A stretch of DNA of 64,000 nucleotides from Hymenobacter sp. PAMC 26628 (GCF_001562275.1 NZ_CP014304.1:3224001-3288000), one strand, 5' to 3'. Shown: positions 15,231-24,168, counted from the first letter of the stretch. The notes: generated by a model from the letters alone, not told the origin. Program-made: numbers and translations.

Positions 15231-16280
15231 ATGTCCTCCCCCGCCCTACCCCTCGTCGATTTGCGCTCCGACACCGTGACGCGCCCCACCCCGGCCATGC
15301 TCGAAGCCATGTTCGGGGCCCCCGTGGGCGACGACGTGTACGAGGAAGACCCCACCGTGGCCCGCCTCGAAGCCGCCACCGCCGCCCGCTTCGGCCTGGA
15401 AGCCGGCTTGTTTTGCCCTTCCGGCACCATGACCAACCAAATCGCCATCAAGGCCCACACCGAGCCGCTGAGCGAAGTGATTTGCGAACAGACGGCCCAT
15501 GTGTACCTGTGGGAAGTGGGCGGCATCGCCTTCCACTCGGGGGCCAGCGTGGCGCTGCTGCCCGGCGAGCGGGGCCGCCTCACGGCCGCGCAGGTGGAAG
15601 CGGCCATCCGGCCCGCGAACGTCCACTACCCCACCACGCGCCTCATCTGCCTCGAAAACACCCACAACCGCGGCGGCGGCAGCTGCTACGCCTGGCCCGA
15701 GCTGGTGGCCATTGCCGCGGTGGCGCGCCGCCACCAGCTGCCGCTGCACCTCGACGGGGCCCGGGTGTTCAACGCCGCCGTGGCCACCGGCCAGCGCACC
15801 GAGGACTACGGCCAGCTGTTCGACTCCATTTCGGTGTGCCTGAGCAAGGGGCTGGGGGCCCCGGTGGGCTCGGTGCTGCTGGGCTCGGCGGCGTTCATTC
15901 AGAAGTGCAAGCGGCTGCGCAAGGCCTTCGGGGGCGGGTGGCGCCAGGCCGGCTACCTGGCCGCGGCGGGCCTCTACGCGCTGGAACACAACGTGGACCG
16001 CCTCGCCGACGACCACGCCCGCGCCGCTCGCCTCGCCGGGGCCCTGGCCCGCCAGCCCTACGTGGCCGAGGTGCTGGCGCCGGAAACCAACCTCGTCATT
16101 TTCCGCCTGCACGCCACGCTGCCCACCGCCACCTTCCTGGCGCATTTGGAAGCCCACGGCATCAAAGCCAGCGAGTTTGGCCCCCAGTGGGTGCGCTTCG
16201 TAACGCATCTCGACGTGGACGACGCCGGCCTGGCCCGGGTGGAAGCCGCGCTGGCAATGAGTGAGTTGGTGAAGGACTGA
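15231..16280 (+). CDS. ltaE: Low-specificity L-threonine aldolase
   Basis: 349 residues. LVDLRSDTVTRPTPAM, GDDVYEEDPTV, ALFCPSGTMTNQ-type loop, ENTHNRGGG, LHLDGARVFNAAV and SVCLSKGLGAPVGS (PLP lysine) are all present. This fold-type I PLP enzyme cleaves L-threonine/allo-threonine to glycine and acetaldehyde. Start 15231 (MSSPALPLVDLRSD) is supported by the promoter position. The open frame extends far upstream only as antisense of the repeat-protein gene. Confidence 0.95.
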   Translation: MSSPALPLVDLRSDTVTRPTPAMLEAMFGAPVGDDVYEEDPTVARLEAATAARFGLEAGLFCPSGTMTNQIAIKAHTEPLSEVICEQTAHVYLWEVGGIAFHSGASVALLPGERGRLTAAQVEAAIRPANVHYPTTRLICLENTHNRGGGSCYAWPELVAIAAVARRHQLPLHLDGARVFNAAVATGQRTEDYGQLFDSISVCLSKGLGAPVGSVLLGSAAFIQKCKRLRKAFGGGWRQAGYLAAAGLYALEHNVDRLADDHARAARLAGALARQPYVAEVLAPETNLVIFRLHATLPTATFLAHLEAHGIKASEFGPQWVRFVTHLDVDDAGLARVEAALAMSELVKD

Positions 16281-16447
16281 GTTGGTGATTGGAAGAATGG
16301 GTAACTGGTGTTGCGCAGTGGCTTGCCCTGGCGCGAGTTGCCAGGGTACCTCGCCGTTGGGCAGCCGGGGCTGCGCGCGGCCTTGGTTGCGGCGCCTGCG
16401 GGGCGCGGGGCCGGCCATTTTTTCTTCGTTGCCGTTAATAAGGCTGC

Positions 16448-17104
16448 ATGAATTTATTTGTTATCGGCGATGTGCACGGGTGCTTCCACACGTTCAGCGC
16501 CTTGCTGCGGCACTGGCGGCCGGCCACCGAGCGCCTCGTGCAAGTGGGCGACCTCGTGGACCGTGGTACGGACAGCCCCGGCGTAGTGGAACTGGCCCGC
16601 CAGCTCCAGCAGCACAACCCTGCCAACGCGGTGTTTTTGATGGGCAACCACGATTGGGGCATGGCCCAGCACCTGGGCCCCGGCGGGCCGCTGTCCGAGT
16701 GGCTGGGCTGGGGCGGGCGCGAAACCCTGCACCAATACCAATTCAACCACCCAGCCTGGCTGGGGCCCCACACGGCCTGGCTCGGCGAGCGGCCCTACTT
16801 TTGGGAGAGCGACCACCTGCTGATTTCGCACGCCGGCCGGGCCGACACCGCTTTTCCTTTCGACCCTACCAACTCCGACGGCTCGCTTTGGCGCCGGGGC
16901 CCCCTGCTGAACCTGGGCAAGCTGCAAGTGGTGGGCCACACCCCCACCGACGACGGCCACCCGCGCTTCGACGCCGCCGCCCAGGCCCTGTACCTCGACA
17001 CGGGCGCCTACCGCGGCCAGTCCCTCACCGGCGTGCGCCTGAGCGAAACGGGCGAGGTGCTGGAAATCATCTCCTTGCCCACCGACCCGCGCGATTTGTC
17101 CTGA
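16448..17104 (+). CDS. Metallophosphoesterase (serine/threonine phosphatase-like)
   Basis: 218 residues. FVIGDVHGCFHTFSALL, VGDLVDRGTDSPGVVEL, MGNHDWGM, LISHAGR and VVGHTPTDD form the PPP-type bimetal phosphatase motifs. The size fits bacterial PrpA/ApaH-related phosphoesterases, acting on phosphoproteins or dinucleoside polyphosphates. No sharp promoter box seen; the next gene starts 59 bases downstream on the same strand. Confidence 0.9.
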   Translation: MNLFVIGDVHGCFHTFSALLRHWRPATERLVQVGDLVDRGTDSPGVVELARQLQQHNPANAVFLMGNHDWGMAQHLGPGGPLSEWLGWGGRETLHQYQFNHPAWLGPHTAWLGERPYFWESDHLLISHAGRADTAFPFDPTNSDGSLWRRGPLLNLGKLQVVGHTPTDDGHPRFDAAAQALYLDTGAYRGQSLTGVRLSETGEVLEIISLPTDPRDLS

Positions 17105-17163
17105 CGCCGGGAGCAATTTTGCGGGGGTTGGGGTTTACCAAGGCTCCGTTTATTCGCCGTTTT

Positions 17164-17865
17164 ATGTCCCAAACCGCCGCCCTCCAGCACCTCAGCGCCA
17201 CCGATCCGGTGCTGGCCGCCCTCATTGCCCGGGGCCCCGCCATTGCGCCCCGCGCCCACGAAGACCTGTACCTGGCCCTGCTGCGGGCCATCGTCAGCCA
17301 ACAGATTTCAACCAAAGCGGCGGCCGCCATCTGGGGGCGGTTCACAGCCCTGTTCCGGCCCGAGGGCTACCCCGAGCCGCGCATCTTGCTGGAAATGAGT
17401 GAGGACGACCTGCGCCAGGTGGGCCTCTCGCGCCAGAAAGCCGGCTACCTCCAGGCCATTGCCGCGTACAACGAGCGCGGCCTGCTCGACTACGAGCACC
17501 TCACCAGCCTTTCGGAGGAAGCCTTTACCCAGCACCTGACGGCCATCCGGGGCGTGGGCCGCTGGACGGCCCAGATGCTGCAGATGTTTGCCCTCGACCA
17601 GCCCGACGTGTTCGCCGAAGGCGACTTGGGGGTTCAAAACGCCATGCGCCGCTACTACGGCCTCGAAACCACCGGGCGGGCCCTGCAAAAAGAAATGCTG
17701 GCCCTGGCCGAAGCTTGGCGCCCCTACCGCACCCTGGCCTGCAAGTACCTCTGGCAGAGCCTCGACCAGAAAACCGAACTAGAGTCGCTTACGGGTGCGA
17801 GGCAATTAAAAATTGACCCCACTCAGTCCCGGCCCGTCAGCTCGATTTGCTCGACGCATTTGTAG
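17164..17865 (+). CDS. DNA-3-methyladenine glycosylase, AlkA-type
   Basis: 233 residues from ATG 17164. It has LYLALLRAIVSQQISTKAA, the HhH motif LTAIRGVGRWTAQMLQMF, and DVFAEGDLGVQNAM containing the aspartate that activates the glycosylase. This HhH-GPD enzyme removes alkylated purines from DNA. The N-terminal TBP-like domain of E. coli AlkA is missing, as is usual for the short bacterial form. The last 14 codons overlap the end of the convergent ligase gene by 43 bases and give a variable tail. Confidence 0.92.
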   Translation: MSQTAALQHLSATDPVLAALIARGPAIAPRAHEDLYLALLRAIVSQQISTKAAAAIWGRFTALFRPEGYPEPRILLEMSEDDLRQVGLSRQKAGYLQAIAAYNERGLLDYEHLTSLSEEAFTQHLTAIRGVGRWTAQMLQMFALDQPDVFAEGDLGVQNAMRRYYGLETTGRALQKEMLALAEAWRPYRTLACKYLWQSLDQKTELESLTGARQLKIDPTQSRPVSSICSTHL

Positions 17866-18365
17866 TGGCTGCCCTTTTTCTGCATGATGCCGATGTTGTT
17901 GATGTTCAGACGCATGTTGTAGGTGCTCTCGTTCAAAAAGTGCAACACGGGGCCCAGGGTTTCGGGCGTGGTGTCGTGCAGGGCCAGCGAGAGGTGGGGC
18001 AGCCAGCGCGAGGGCGCGTTGAAGCGGTCGGTGCCCTTGCAGAGCGGCTGCGTCACATCCAGCACCCGCTGGTGCAGGTGGTTGAGGTCGAACGAGCGCA
18101 GCACGGGGATGTAAATCACCGGCTTGGGCCCCGGGAAGATGCCGATGCCCGTGGTGTAGGCCGAAAACGGCGGCGTGGTGGCGGCCACTTCAACCAGGGA
18201 GTGGTGCAGCGTGCCGATGCTGCGCACCCCCGCCAGCATGAACGTGAAGTGCGGCGCAGGCGTGGCCTGCACGGCCTTCAGGCCAAACTTGGCTTCGAGT
18301 TCGGTAATGATTTTGTTGACCCGCTGGGCATTGCGCGGGTGCAGCATGGACGTGATGGCGAGCAT
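17823..18365 (-). CDS. 2'-5' RNA ligase superfamily protein (2H phosphoesterase)
   Basis: 180 residues from ATG 18365 (MLAITSML); a TTG at 18389 is the alternative. The two H-x-[ST]-x motifs that define the 2H phosphoesterase fold are HFTFML and HLSLAL, about 90 residues apart. Such proteins open or close 2'-5' phosphodiester or cyclic phosphate bonds in RNA. Its 3' end overlaps the convergent glycosylase gene. Confidence 0.85.
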   Translation of the reverse strand: MLAITSMLHPRNAQRVNKIITELEAKFGLKAVQATPAPHFTFMLAGVRSIGTLHHSLVEVAATTPPFSAYTTGIGIFPGPKPVIYIPVLRSFDLNHLHQRVLDVTQPLCKGTDRFNAPSRWLPHLSLALHDTTPETLGPVLHFLNESTYNMRLNINNIGIMQKKGSHYKCVEQIELTGRD

Positions 18366-18409
18366 TGCAACGGGCAAAAAAGCGGACAAAAACCTGGGGC
18401 CCCGGGCCC

Positions 18410-19435
18410 CTACTGGAACCGCAGCCGGGCGATGGTGAACTGGCTCACCGGCGGCTGTTGGTTGGCCTGCAAGGCGTTGAGGTTGGAATAGAGCACGTAG
18501 CCGTCGGTGCCGGTGCGGGCGGCCAGGGTGGTGGGGTACTGCGGCGGCGTGGCGAAGGTACCGCCGAGCGCGGCGGCGCCCCAGCCGTTGGCGGTGGTCA
18601 GGCGCTGCACCTTGGCCTGGGCGTTGGTGCTCACTTGCAGCGTGTTGTTGTCTTGCAGGCGCATGCCGTCGGCCCCGGTCAGGTTCAGGCCGGTGGTGGC
18701 CACGCGGCTGAAGGTGCTGGGGTCGCTGAGCGGCACCTTGAATAGGGCCCCCACGTCGGACTTGGCCACCAGCAAGTAGCCGTCGGGGTGGTACACAATG
18801 CCGTTGAGGCCAAACGTGCCGGCCGGGGCCGCGAACTGCGCATTGTTCAGCAGCACCGTGGCGTTGCCCTGCAGGTCTACCTTATAGATGACGGGCGCGA
18901 AGCTGTCGGTCACGTAGGCGTTGCCCTGGGCGTCCACGGCAATGTCGTTGGCGAAGTGGTTGAGGCCGGGCAGCAGGGCCCCCAGGTCCACGGCGCGCAC
19001 CAGCTGGCCGTTGTCGCGGTTGAAGATGGCCAGGCGCGCCAGCTTGCGCAGCGTGGCCGCGGTGCTGCGGGCGGTGTTGTAGCCGGGGTCCGACACGGCC
19101 ACCAGCACGCGGTTGCGGCCGGCGTCCAGGTTCAGGCCGATGCTCGACACCAGGGCGGCGTCGGTGGCGAATTCGGTGTAGGTGCCGTTATCCGTCACGG
19201 CCCCCACAGTGCCCGCGGTTTGCGAACTGACCAGAAAGCGGCTGCCGGCGGCGTCGTACTGCATGCCTTCGGGGTAAAGGCCGGCCTTGGTGAAAACCAC
19301 CGTTTCGGGGGCCTCGGGCTGGGCAATTGGAATGTCGTTTTTGGAGCAGGCGGCCAGGGCCAGCAGGCCGGCCAGCGGGGCCAGGCGGCGGGCCGGGGCC
19401 CTAAACGGAGCAAAAAGGGACGGGCGAGCGGGCAT
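18410..19435 (-). CDS. SMP-30/NHL-type beta-propeller lipoprotein
   Basis: 341 residues. A lipoprotein signal (LAPLAGLLALAACS) puts it in the envelope. The mature region has propeller repeats: PEGMQYDAAGSRFLVSS, ANDIAVDAQGNAYVTDS, NGIVYHPDGYLLVAKS, GADGMRLQDNNTLQVS. These resemble SMP-30/gluconolactonase and LRE-type propellers; metal-site residues cannot be judged by eye. The longer open frame extending to 21112 is antisense to the ABC-F gene and is rejected. Confidence 0.85.
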   Translation of the reverse strand: MPARPSLFAPFRAPARRLAPLAGLLALAACSKNDIPIAQPEAPETVVFTKAGLYPEGMQYDAAGSRFLVSSQTAGTVGAVTDNGTYTEFATDAALVSSIGLNLDAGRNRVLVAVSDPGYNTARSTAATLRKLARLAIFNRDNGQLVRAVDLGALLPGLNHFANDIAVDAQGNAYVTDSFAPVIYKVDLQGNATVLLNNAQFAAPAGTFGLNGIVYHPDGYLLVAKSDVGALFKVPLSDPSTFSRVATTGLNLTGADGMRLQDNNTLQVSTNAQAKVQRLTTANGWGAAALGGTFATPPQYPTTLAARTGTDGYVLYSNLNALQANQQPPVSQFTIARLRFQ

Positions 19436-19541
19436 GAATGGGGGATGAATGCAACAATGGTTGCGTTGCCATACGCCCCGGCGCGGGGCGCGGTTGTGCC
19501 GCCGGGGCCCCGGCGCGGCACCGGCCGGGCGTTGCGCGCCG

Positions 19542-19549
19542 TACCTTTG
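19542..19549 (+). promoter_or_regulatory. -7 promoter box (TACCTTTG) for the ABC-F gene
   Basis: Exact TAnnTTTG, 21 bases before the ATG at 19571. Confidence 0.6.
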
Positions 19550-19570
19550 CCCTTCAATACGCCGCACCCG

Positions 19571-21481
19571 ATGATTTCCATTTCCGACCTCGACTTTCAC
19601 TTTGGCTCCCGTGCCCTGTACGACCACGCCAGCCTGCACATCAAGCCCAAAGACAAAATCGGCCTCATCGGCCTCAACGGCACGGGTAAGTCCACGCTGC
19701 TGCGGCTGCTGGTGGGCGAGTACAAGGCCGACGGCGGCAGCATCTCGATGAGCAAGGAAGTGAGCCTGGGCTTCCTCAACCAGGACCTGCTGAGCTACGA
19801 CACCCACGAGAGCATCCTGCACGTGGCCATGCAGGCCTTCGAGGAGGCGCTGCGCTTGCAGGACGAGATTGAGGCAATTTTGGTGAAGTTCGAAACCGAC
19901 TACACCGACGACCTGGTGGAGAAGCTGGCCAACTTGCAGGAGCGGTTTGAGGCCCTGGGCGGCTACACCATGCAAGCCCGCGCCGAGGAGATTCTGGAGG
20001 GCCTGGGCTTCAGCACCGAGGAGCTGCAAAAGCCGCTGAAGTCGTTTTCGGGCGGCTGGCGCATGCGCGTGATGCTGGCCAAAATCCTGCTCCAGCAACC
20101 CTCCCTGCTGCTGCTCGACGAACCCACCAACCACTTGGACCTGCCCAGCATCAAGTGGATTGAAAACTACCTGGCCGACTACGAGGGCGCCGTCATCATC
20201 GTGAGCCACGACCGCGAATTCCTCGACCGCACCACCAACACCACGGTGGAAGTAACTGGCGGCAAGCTGGTGCCCTACGCCGGCAACTACTCGTATTACC
20301 TGGAAGAGAAAGAGGAACGCAACCTCATCCAGAAGGGCGCTTTTGAGAACCAGCAGTCGCAAATTCGGGCCGCCGAGCGCTTCATCGAGCGCTTCAAGGC
20401 CAAGGCCAGCAAGGCCAAGCAGGCCCAAAGCCGCGTGAAGGCGCTCGACAAATTGGAGCGCATCGAAGACGTGGCCCAGGACGCGGCCAAGGTCAACATC
20501 AAGTTCCAGTTCAAGGTGGAGCCCGGCCGGCACATCCTGCGCATGGAGCACGTGACGAAGAAGTACGACGAGAAGCTGATTTTCCGCGACACGAACGTGC
20601 ACATCGAGCGGGGCGATAAAATTGCGCTCATCGGCGCCAACGGCAAGGGCAAGTCGACGCTCATGCGCCTGGTGGCCGGCACCGAGGCCCCCACCGCCGG
20701 CAAGCACCAGCTGGGCCACAACGTCATCATGTCGTTCTACGCCCAGCACCAGCTCGAAAGCCTGACGCTCGACAACGAGATTTTGCAGGAGATGAGCGAG
20801 GCCGGCTCGAAGCGCAACGACATGGAGCTGCGCTCGGTGTTGGGCTCGTTCCTGTTCACGGGCGAAGAAGTGTTCAAGAAAATCAAGGTGCTGAGCGGCG
20901 GCGAGAAAAGCCGCGTGGCCCTGGCTAAAACCCTGATTTCGGAAGCCAACTTCCTGCTGCTCGACGAACCGACCAACCACCTCGACATGGTGTCGGTGAA
21001 CATTCTGATTCAGGCCCTGGAGCAGTACCAGGGCACGTTCATCGTCATCAGCCACGACCGGTTCTTTGTGGAGAACGTGGCCACCAAAATCTGGTACATC
21101 GAGGATTTCCAACTGAAGGAGTACCCCGGCACCTACGCCGAGTACGAGCAGTGGCAGGAAGACCGCGAGAAAGCCGCCAAAAAAGCCGGCCTGCCCAGCC
21201 CCAGCGCCCCCAAGCCGGTGCCCAAGGAAGAGAAAAAAGCCGAAACCGCCCCTGCTAAAACTGCCTCACCCGACCAGAAAAAGGCGCTGAAAGAATTGGC
21301 CGAAGTAGAAGCCAAAATCGACACCCTGGAAAAAGAATTAGCCGGCTACGAAAAGGAGCTAGCCGACCCCAAAATCTACCAAAACGCCGCGCAGCTCAAA
21401 GACGCCACGGTGAAATTTGAGCAGGTAAAAAAGGAATTGGGCCGCCTGAACGACCGCTGGGAAATGCTGGCGGAAATGTAA
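19571..21481 (+). CDS. ABC-F family ribosome-associated ATPase
   Basis: 636 residues with two ABC domains and no membrane segments. Walker A motifs are GLNGTGKST and GANGKGKST; signature motifs are SFSGGWRMRVMLA and LSGGEKSRVALA; Walker B LLLLDEPTNHLD occurs twice. Between the domains lies the linker rich in Lys/Arg (the P-site tRNA interaction motif region), and a C-terminal coiled coil follows a Lys/Pro/Ala-rich stretch, as in Uup. ABC-F proteins act on the ribosome, rescuing or tuning stalled translation; Uup-like by the C-terminal coil. Confidence 0.94.
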   Translation: MISISDLDFHFGSRALYDHASLHIKPKDKIGLIGLNGTGKSTLLRLLVGEYKADGGSISMSKEVSLGFLNQDLLSYDTHESILHVAMQAFEEALRLQDEIEAILVKFETDYTDDLVEKLANLQERFEALGGYTMQARAEEILEGLGFSTEELQKPLKSFSGGWRMRVMLAKILLQQPSLLLLDEPTNHLDLPSIKWIENYLADYEGAVIIVSHDREFLDRTTNTTVEVTGGKLVPYAGNYSYYLEEKEERNLIQKGAFENQQSQIRAAERFIERFKAKASKAKQAQSRVKALDKLERIEDVAQDAAKVNIKFQFKVEPGRHILRMEHVTKKYDEKLIFRDTNVHIERGDKIALIGANGKGKSTLMRLVAGTEAPTAGKHQLGHNVIMSFYAQHQLESLTLDNEILQEMSEAGSKRNDMELRSVLGSFLFTGEEVFKKIKVLSGGEKSRVALAKTLISEANFLLLDEPTNHLDMVSVNILIQALEQYQGTFIVISHDRFFVENVATKIWYIEDFQLKEYPGTYAEYEQWQEDREKAAKKAGLPSPSAPKPVPKEEKKAETAPAKTASPDQKKALKELAEVEAKIDTLEKELAGYEKELADPKIYQNAAQLKDATVKFEQVKKELGRLNDRWEMLAEM

Positions 21482-21502
21482 TTCTGGGTAGTTATTAAAA
21501 TC

Positions 21503-21547
21503 AAAAAGCCTCTCTCAAAGCAAATTGCTTTGAGAGAGGCTTTTTTT
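21503..21547. terminator. Hairpin terminator after the ABC-F gene
   Basis: Perfect arms AAAAGCCTCTCTCAAAGCAA and TTGCTTTGAGAGAGGCTTTT, followed by a T-run. Confidence 0.93.
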
Positions 21548-21604
21548 GGGTAGCGCCCAGTTTCGATAAGAAATGAAAAATAATTATTTTTCAACTACTA
21601 GTGC

Positions 21605-22342
21605 TTAGTCAGGGTAGTTAGTTGCCCTAATTTTCTGGTAGTGTCGGCCGAGGTTGGTGCGGGCCTTTTCGAGGGTAAACTGCCAGTGGACGGTGGCGCG
21701 GGCGGCGTTGCGCTGGGTCACGCAGGCGGTGACGTGGGCCGTGAGTTCTGCCAGGGTGGGGATGCGCTGGTGCAGGCAATGGCGGGCAATGGCGGAGCGT
21801 TCGAGTTCGACCATATGGAGCCAGGAGGCGTTTTGGGGCGTGTAATGCCCCTCGAAACGCGCGGCCAGTACGCGGGCTTCCGCTGCGGGCAGGTGCTGAT
21901 AAAAGACGGCGTCGGCAGGGGTATTGAGGTTATCCTGCACCCGCACGATTTTTTCAGCCTGTGGGTCGGCCGCCGCCAGGGCCTGCACGAAGCGGCAGTA
22001 GTCGGCCCCGGTACGGCGGGCCGACACCTCGACCAGGCGCTGGCCCGTACCCGGCTCAAAAGCGGCCAGCAGGCAGGCCGTGCCCTGCCGCACGTAGGGG
22101 CTGCTTTCGCGCCGGGGCCGCCCGGCCTTGGCCGGTTGTGCGCCCGCAGCCGGTTGAGCGGGCACCGGCGGCCGCGGCTCGACCGGCTGGCCGTGCAACA
22201 CGCAGGGGCGCTCATCGAAGCAGGCGACGGGAAAGCGCGGGTCGTGGGGCCGCTCGTACACCGCCAACACGTCCTCCGTCCGGGCCACGAATGCGGCGTT
22301 CACTGCCCCCCGGCACCCGTGCTGCTGGCGGTGAGGCCGCAA
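21605..22342 (-). CDS. IS630 transposase, catalytic DDE frame
   Basis: Reached by the -1 shift near 22350. NAAFVARTEDVLAVYERPHDPRFPVACFDERP holds the first catalytic Asp; VRVQDNLNTP the second; the end HYTPQNASWLHMVELERSAIARHCLHQRIPT the catalytic Glu. The frame is open to its natural stop at 21605, so the fused transposase appears complete. Confidence 0.88.
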   Translation of the reverse strand: MRPHRQQHGCRGAVNAAFVARTEDVLAVYERPHDPRFPVACFDERPCVLHGQPVEPRPPVPAQPAAGAQPAKAGRPRRESSPYVRQGTACLLAAFEPGTGQRLVEVSARRTGADYCRFVQALAAADPQAEKIVRVQDNLNTPADAVFYQHLPAAEARVLAARFEGHYTPQNASWLHMVELERSAIARHCLHQRIPTLAELTAHVTACVTQRNAARATVHWQFTLEKARTNLGRHYQKIRATNYPD

Positions 22343-22752
22343 CTCGTTTTTTTGAGCACTTGGCGCACCGTTTCGTGCGAAATGGCCCCGACCAGCGCCA
22401 ATTCCACCGCCTTGTCGGCCAGCAAGCGCAGGGCCCAGCGGCGGTGGTCCACCGGGGCCGGCGTGCAGGCCAGCGCCGTCACGGCGGCGTGCGGCGGCCC
22501 GCCGCTACGCGGGGCCTCGGCCAGGGCAGCTTGCCAGCCCGCGGCTTCGTAGCGGCGGCGCACCTGGCTGACGGCCTGGCGGCTGCGGCCAACGGCCTGA
22601 CCGGCCGCCTGCTGGCCGATACCGGTGGCCAGGGCCAGCAGGACCTGCGCCCGGCGCACCGCCCGCACGGGCCGCCGGCCCATGCGCGTAAAGTTTTCGA
22701 GGGCGGCTTGGTCAGCCGCCGGTAGGGCAAAGGGAGTGATTGGTCGAGCCAT
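22300..22752 (-). CDS. IS630 transposase, N-terminal frame (helix-turn-helix part)
   Basis: 150 residues. Contains a winged-helix region (QAAGQAVGRSRQAVSQVRRRYEAAGWQAAL) and the second HTH (WALRLLADKAVELALVGAISHETVRQVLKK). The frame ends soon after a run of seven A at 22347-22353 (minus strand). A -1 shift there continues as KKNELRP... into the catalytic frame. Confidence 0.88.
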   Translation of the reverse strand: MARPITPFALPAADQAALENFTRMGRRPVRAVRRAQVLLALATGIGQQAAGQAVGRSRQAVSQVRRRYEAAGWQAALAEAPRSGGPPHAAVTALACTPAPVDHRRWALRLLADKAVELALVGAISHETVRQVLKKTSCGLTASSTGAGGQ

Positions 22753-22851
22753 GGGCCCCCAACTCCAAGCTCCTTACTTTGTTGCCTAATTCGTTTGACA
22801 CAGCACTAGTAGGATAAATCTAGTATCTTGTCGGGTAAAATGACCTGACAA

Positions 22852-23319
22852 ATGGCGAAGTATTATGTCTTAGCGCTGAGGGCCGAAGAACAGGCCTCGC
22901 TAACGGAACTCGTGCAGCAGCGGCGCGTGGCCAGCGCCCGGCTTGTGCGGGCTCAGTGCCTGTTGGCCGTAGCTACAAACGGCTTGAACTGGAGCGACAC
23001 CCAGACTAGCCAAGCCTACGGCGTGAGTACGCGCACCCTGGAGCGCCTGCGCCAACGCGCCTGCGAGGCGGGCGTGGAGGCCGCCCTGCTGGGGCAGCCC
23101 CGCCAGCAGTGGCCGGCCAGTAAGTACACCGGGGAGGTGGAGGCGCACCTGGCCGCGGCGGCCTGCTCCACCCCGCCCGAAGGGTACGCCCACTGGACAT
23201 TGCGCTTGTTGGCCGCTCACCTGGTCACGCTGCAGGTGCTGCCCGAGGCCAGCCCGGCGATGGTGGGGCGGGTACTAAAAAAAATGCGTTACAGCCCTGG
23301 AAGCGACAGATGTGGGTGA
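22852..23319 (+). CDS. IS630 (second) transposase, N-terminal frame
   Basis: 155 residues with tandem HTH motifs (SQAYGVSTRTLERLRQRA; LRLLAAHLVTL...MVGRVLKK). A run of eight A at 23277-23284 precedes the end; a -1 shift gives KKNALQPWKRQMW, the conserved IS630 junction, joining the catalytic frame. Confidence 0.9.
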   Translation: MAKYYVLALRAEEQASLTELVQQRRVASARLVRAQCLLAVATNGLNWSDTQTSQAYGVSTRTLERLRQRACEAGVEAALLGQPRQQWPASKYTGEVEAHLAAAACSTPPEGYAHWTLRLLAAHLVTLQVLPEASPAMVGRVLKKMRYSPGSDRCG

Positions 23320-23975
23320 TTCCACCCGCTCAGAACGCGGCCTTCGTCTGCGCCATGGAACGGGTGCTTGACGTCTACCAACGCCCGTACGACCCAGCCC
23401 AGCCAGTCGTGTGCCTGGATGAGTCGCCCAAGCAATTACTACGCGAAAGCCGCGTGCCACTCCCGCTGCCCGATGGCAGCACCCGCTACGACTGCGAGTA
23501 CCACCGCCAGGGCGTGGCCCAGGTGTATATGCTGCACGAGCCGCTGGCCGGTCGCCGCCGGGTGCAGGTCGAAGACCGCCATGACCGACTCACGTTTGCC
23601 CGGGCGGTAGCCCGCCTGCTGGAGGAGGACTACGCCCAAGCGACGCGCGTGACGCTGGTGCTCGACAATTTGTCGGCGCACCAGCCCGCCGCTTTTTACG
23701 AGATTTTTGACCCGGTACGGGCGCACGCCCTGTTGCAGCGCGTGGAATTTGTGTTCACCCCCAAGCATGGCTCGTGGCTCAACATGGCTGAAATCGAGTT
23801 TGCCGCCCTGCTCACCCACGGCCTGCCGCAGCGCGTGCCCGACCGGCCGACGCTGGAAGCGCACTGCTACGCTTGGCAACTAGCGCGCAACCAACTGGGG
23901 GCACCCACCAACTGGCAGTTTACAACCGAGAAGGCCCGCATCAAACTCAAACGGTTGTACCCGACAACCGGCTAG
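23310..23975 (+). CDS. IS630 (second) transposase, catalytic DDE frame
   Basis: 221 residues in this frame. AFVCAMERVLDVYQRPYDPAQPVVCLDE (first Asp), VTLVLDNLSAH (second Asp), FVFTPKHGSWLNMAEIEFAAL (Glu). Intact to its stop. Confidence 0.9.
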   Translation: MWVIPPAQNAAFVCAMERVLDVYQRPYDPAQPVVCLDESPKQLLRESRVPLPLPDGSTRYDCEYHRQGVAQVYMLHEPLAGRRRVQVEDRHDRLTFARAVARLLEEDYAQATRVTLVLDNLSAHQPAAFYEIFDPVRAHALLQRVEFVFTPKHGSWLNMAEIEFAALLTHGLPQRVPDRPTLEAHCYAWQLARNQLGAPTNWQFTTEKARIKLKRLYPTTG

Positions 23976-23988
23976 ATTTGACCTACTA

Positions 23989-24168
23989 GTTCAAAAGCGT
24001 TTCTACGCCTCGCCTAACTCTGCCAGCTTCCCGGATCCCTATATCTGGCACCACGTGCGCACCGACTTTGCCGGCAAGACTAATGACTTGCAGGAAACGG
24101 CCAACACTATCAACCAGGCGCTTCTCAACCTAGTATTTGGGACTGCATCCTACTCTACGTGGCTCTGA
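23989..24168 (+). pseudogene. 3' remnant of an unrecognised gene cut off by the IS630 pair
   Basis: From the IS 2 junction a frame runs QKRFYASPNSASFPDPYIWH and onward through TDFAGKTNDLQETANTINQ to a TGA at 24166-24168. Its codon use and GC are like the host core genes. No matching upstream part lies on the left of the IS pair, so the 5' part is lost. I do not recognise the family. Confidence 0.5.

Larger units (their letters stand above)
21598..22809 (-). mobile_element. IS630-family insertion sequence 1 (1212 bp, TA target duplication)
   Basis: Ends read CTAGTGCTTAGTCA and, on the other side, the complement CTAGTGCTGTGTCA. TA dinucleotides lie at 21596-21597 and 22810-22811, the normal IS630 target duplication. 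It encodes a two-frame transposase on the minus strand. Its right TA is also the left TA of the neighbouring IS630 element. Confidence 0.85.
22812..23983 (+). mobile_element. IS630-family insertion sequence 2 (1172 bp), abutting IS 1
   Basis: Ends read GGATAAATCTAGTATCTTG and, complemented on the right, GGTCAAATCTAGCCGGTTG, both followed by TCGGGTA. TA occurs at 22810-22811 and 23984-23985. It is different in sequence from IS 1 but the same family and organisation. Confidence 0.83.

Noticed and set aside
19436..21112. 559-codon open extension antisense to the ABC-F gene
   Set aside because: Shadow frame of a GC-rich gene; no motif and no promoter; the lipoprotein signal at 19435 gives the true start.
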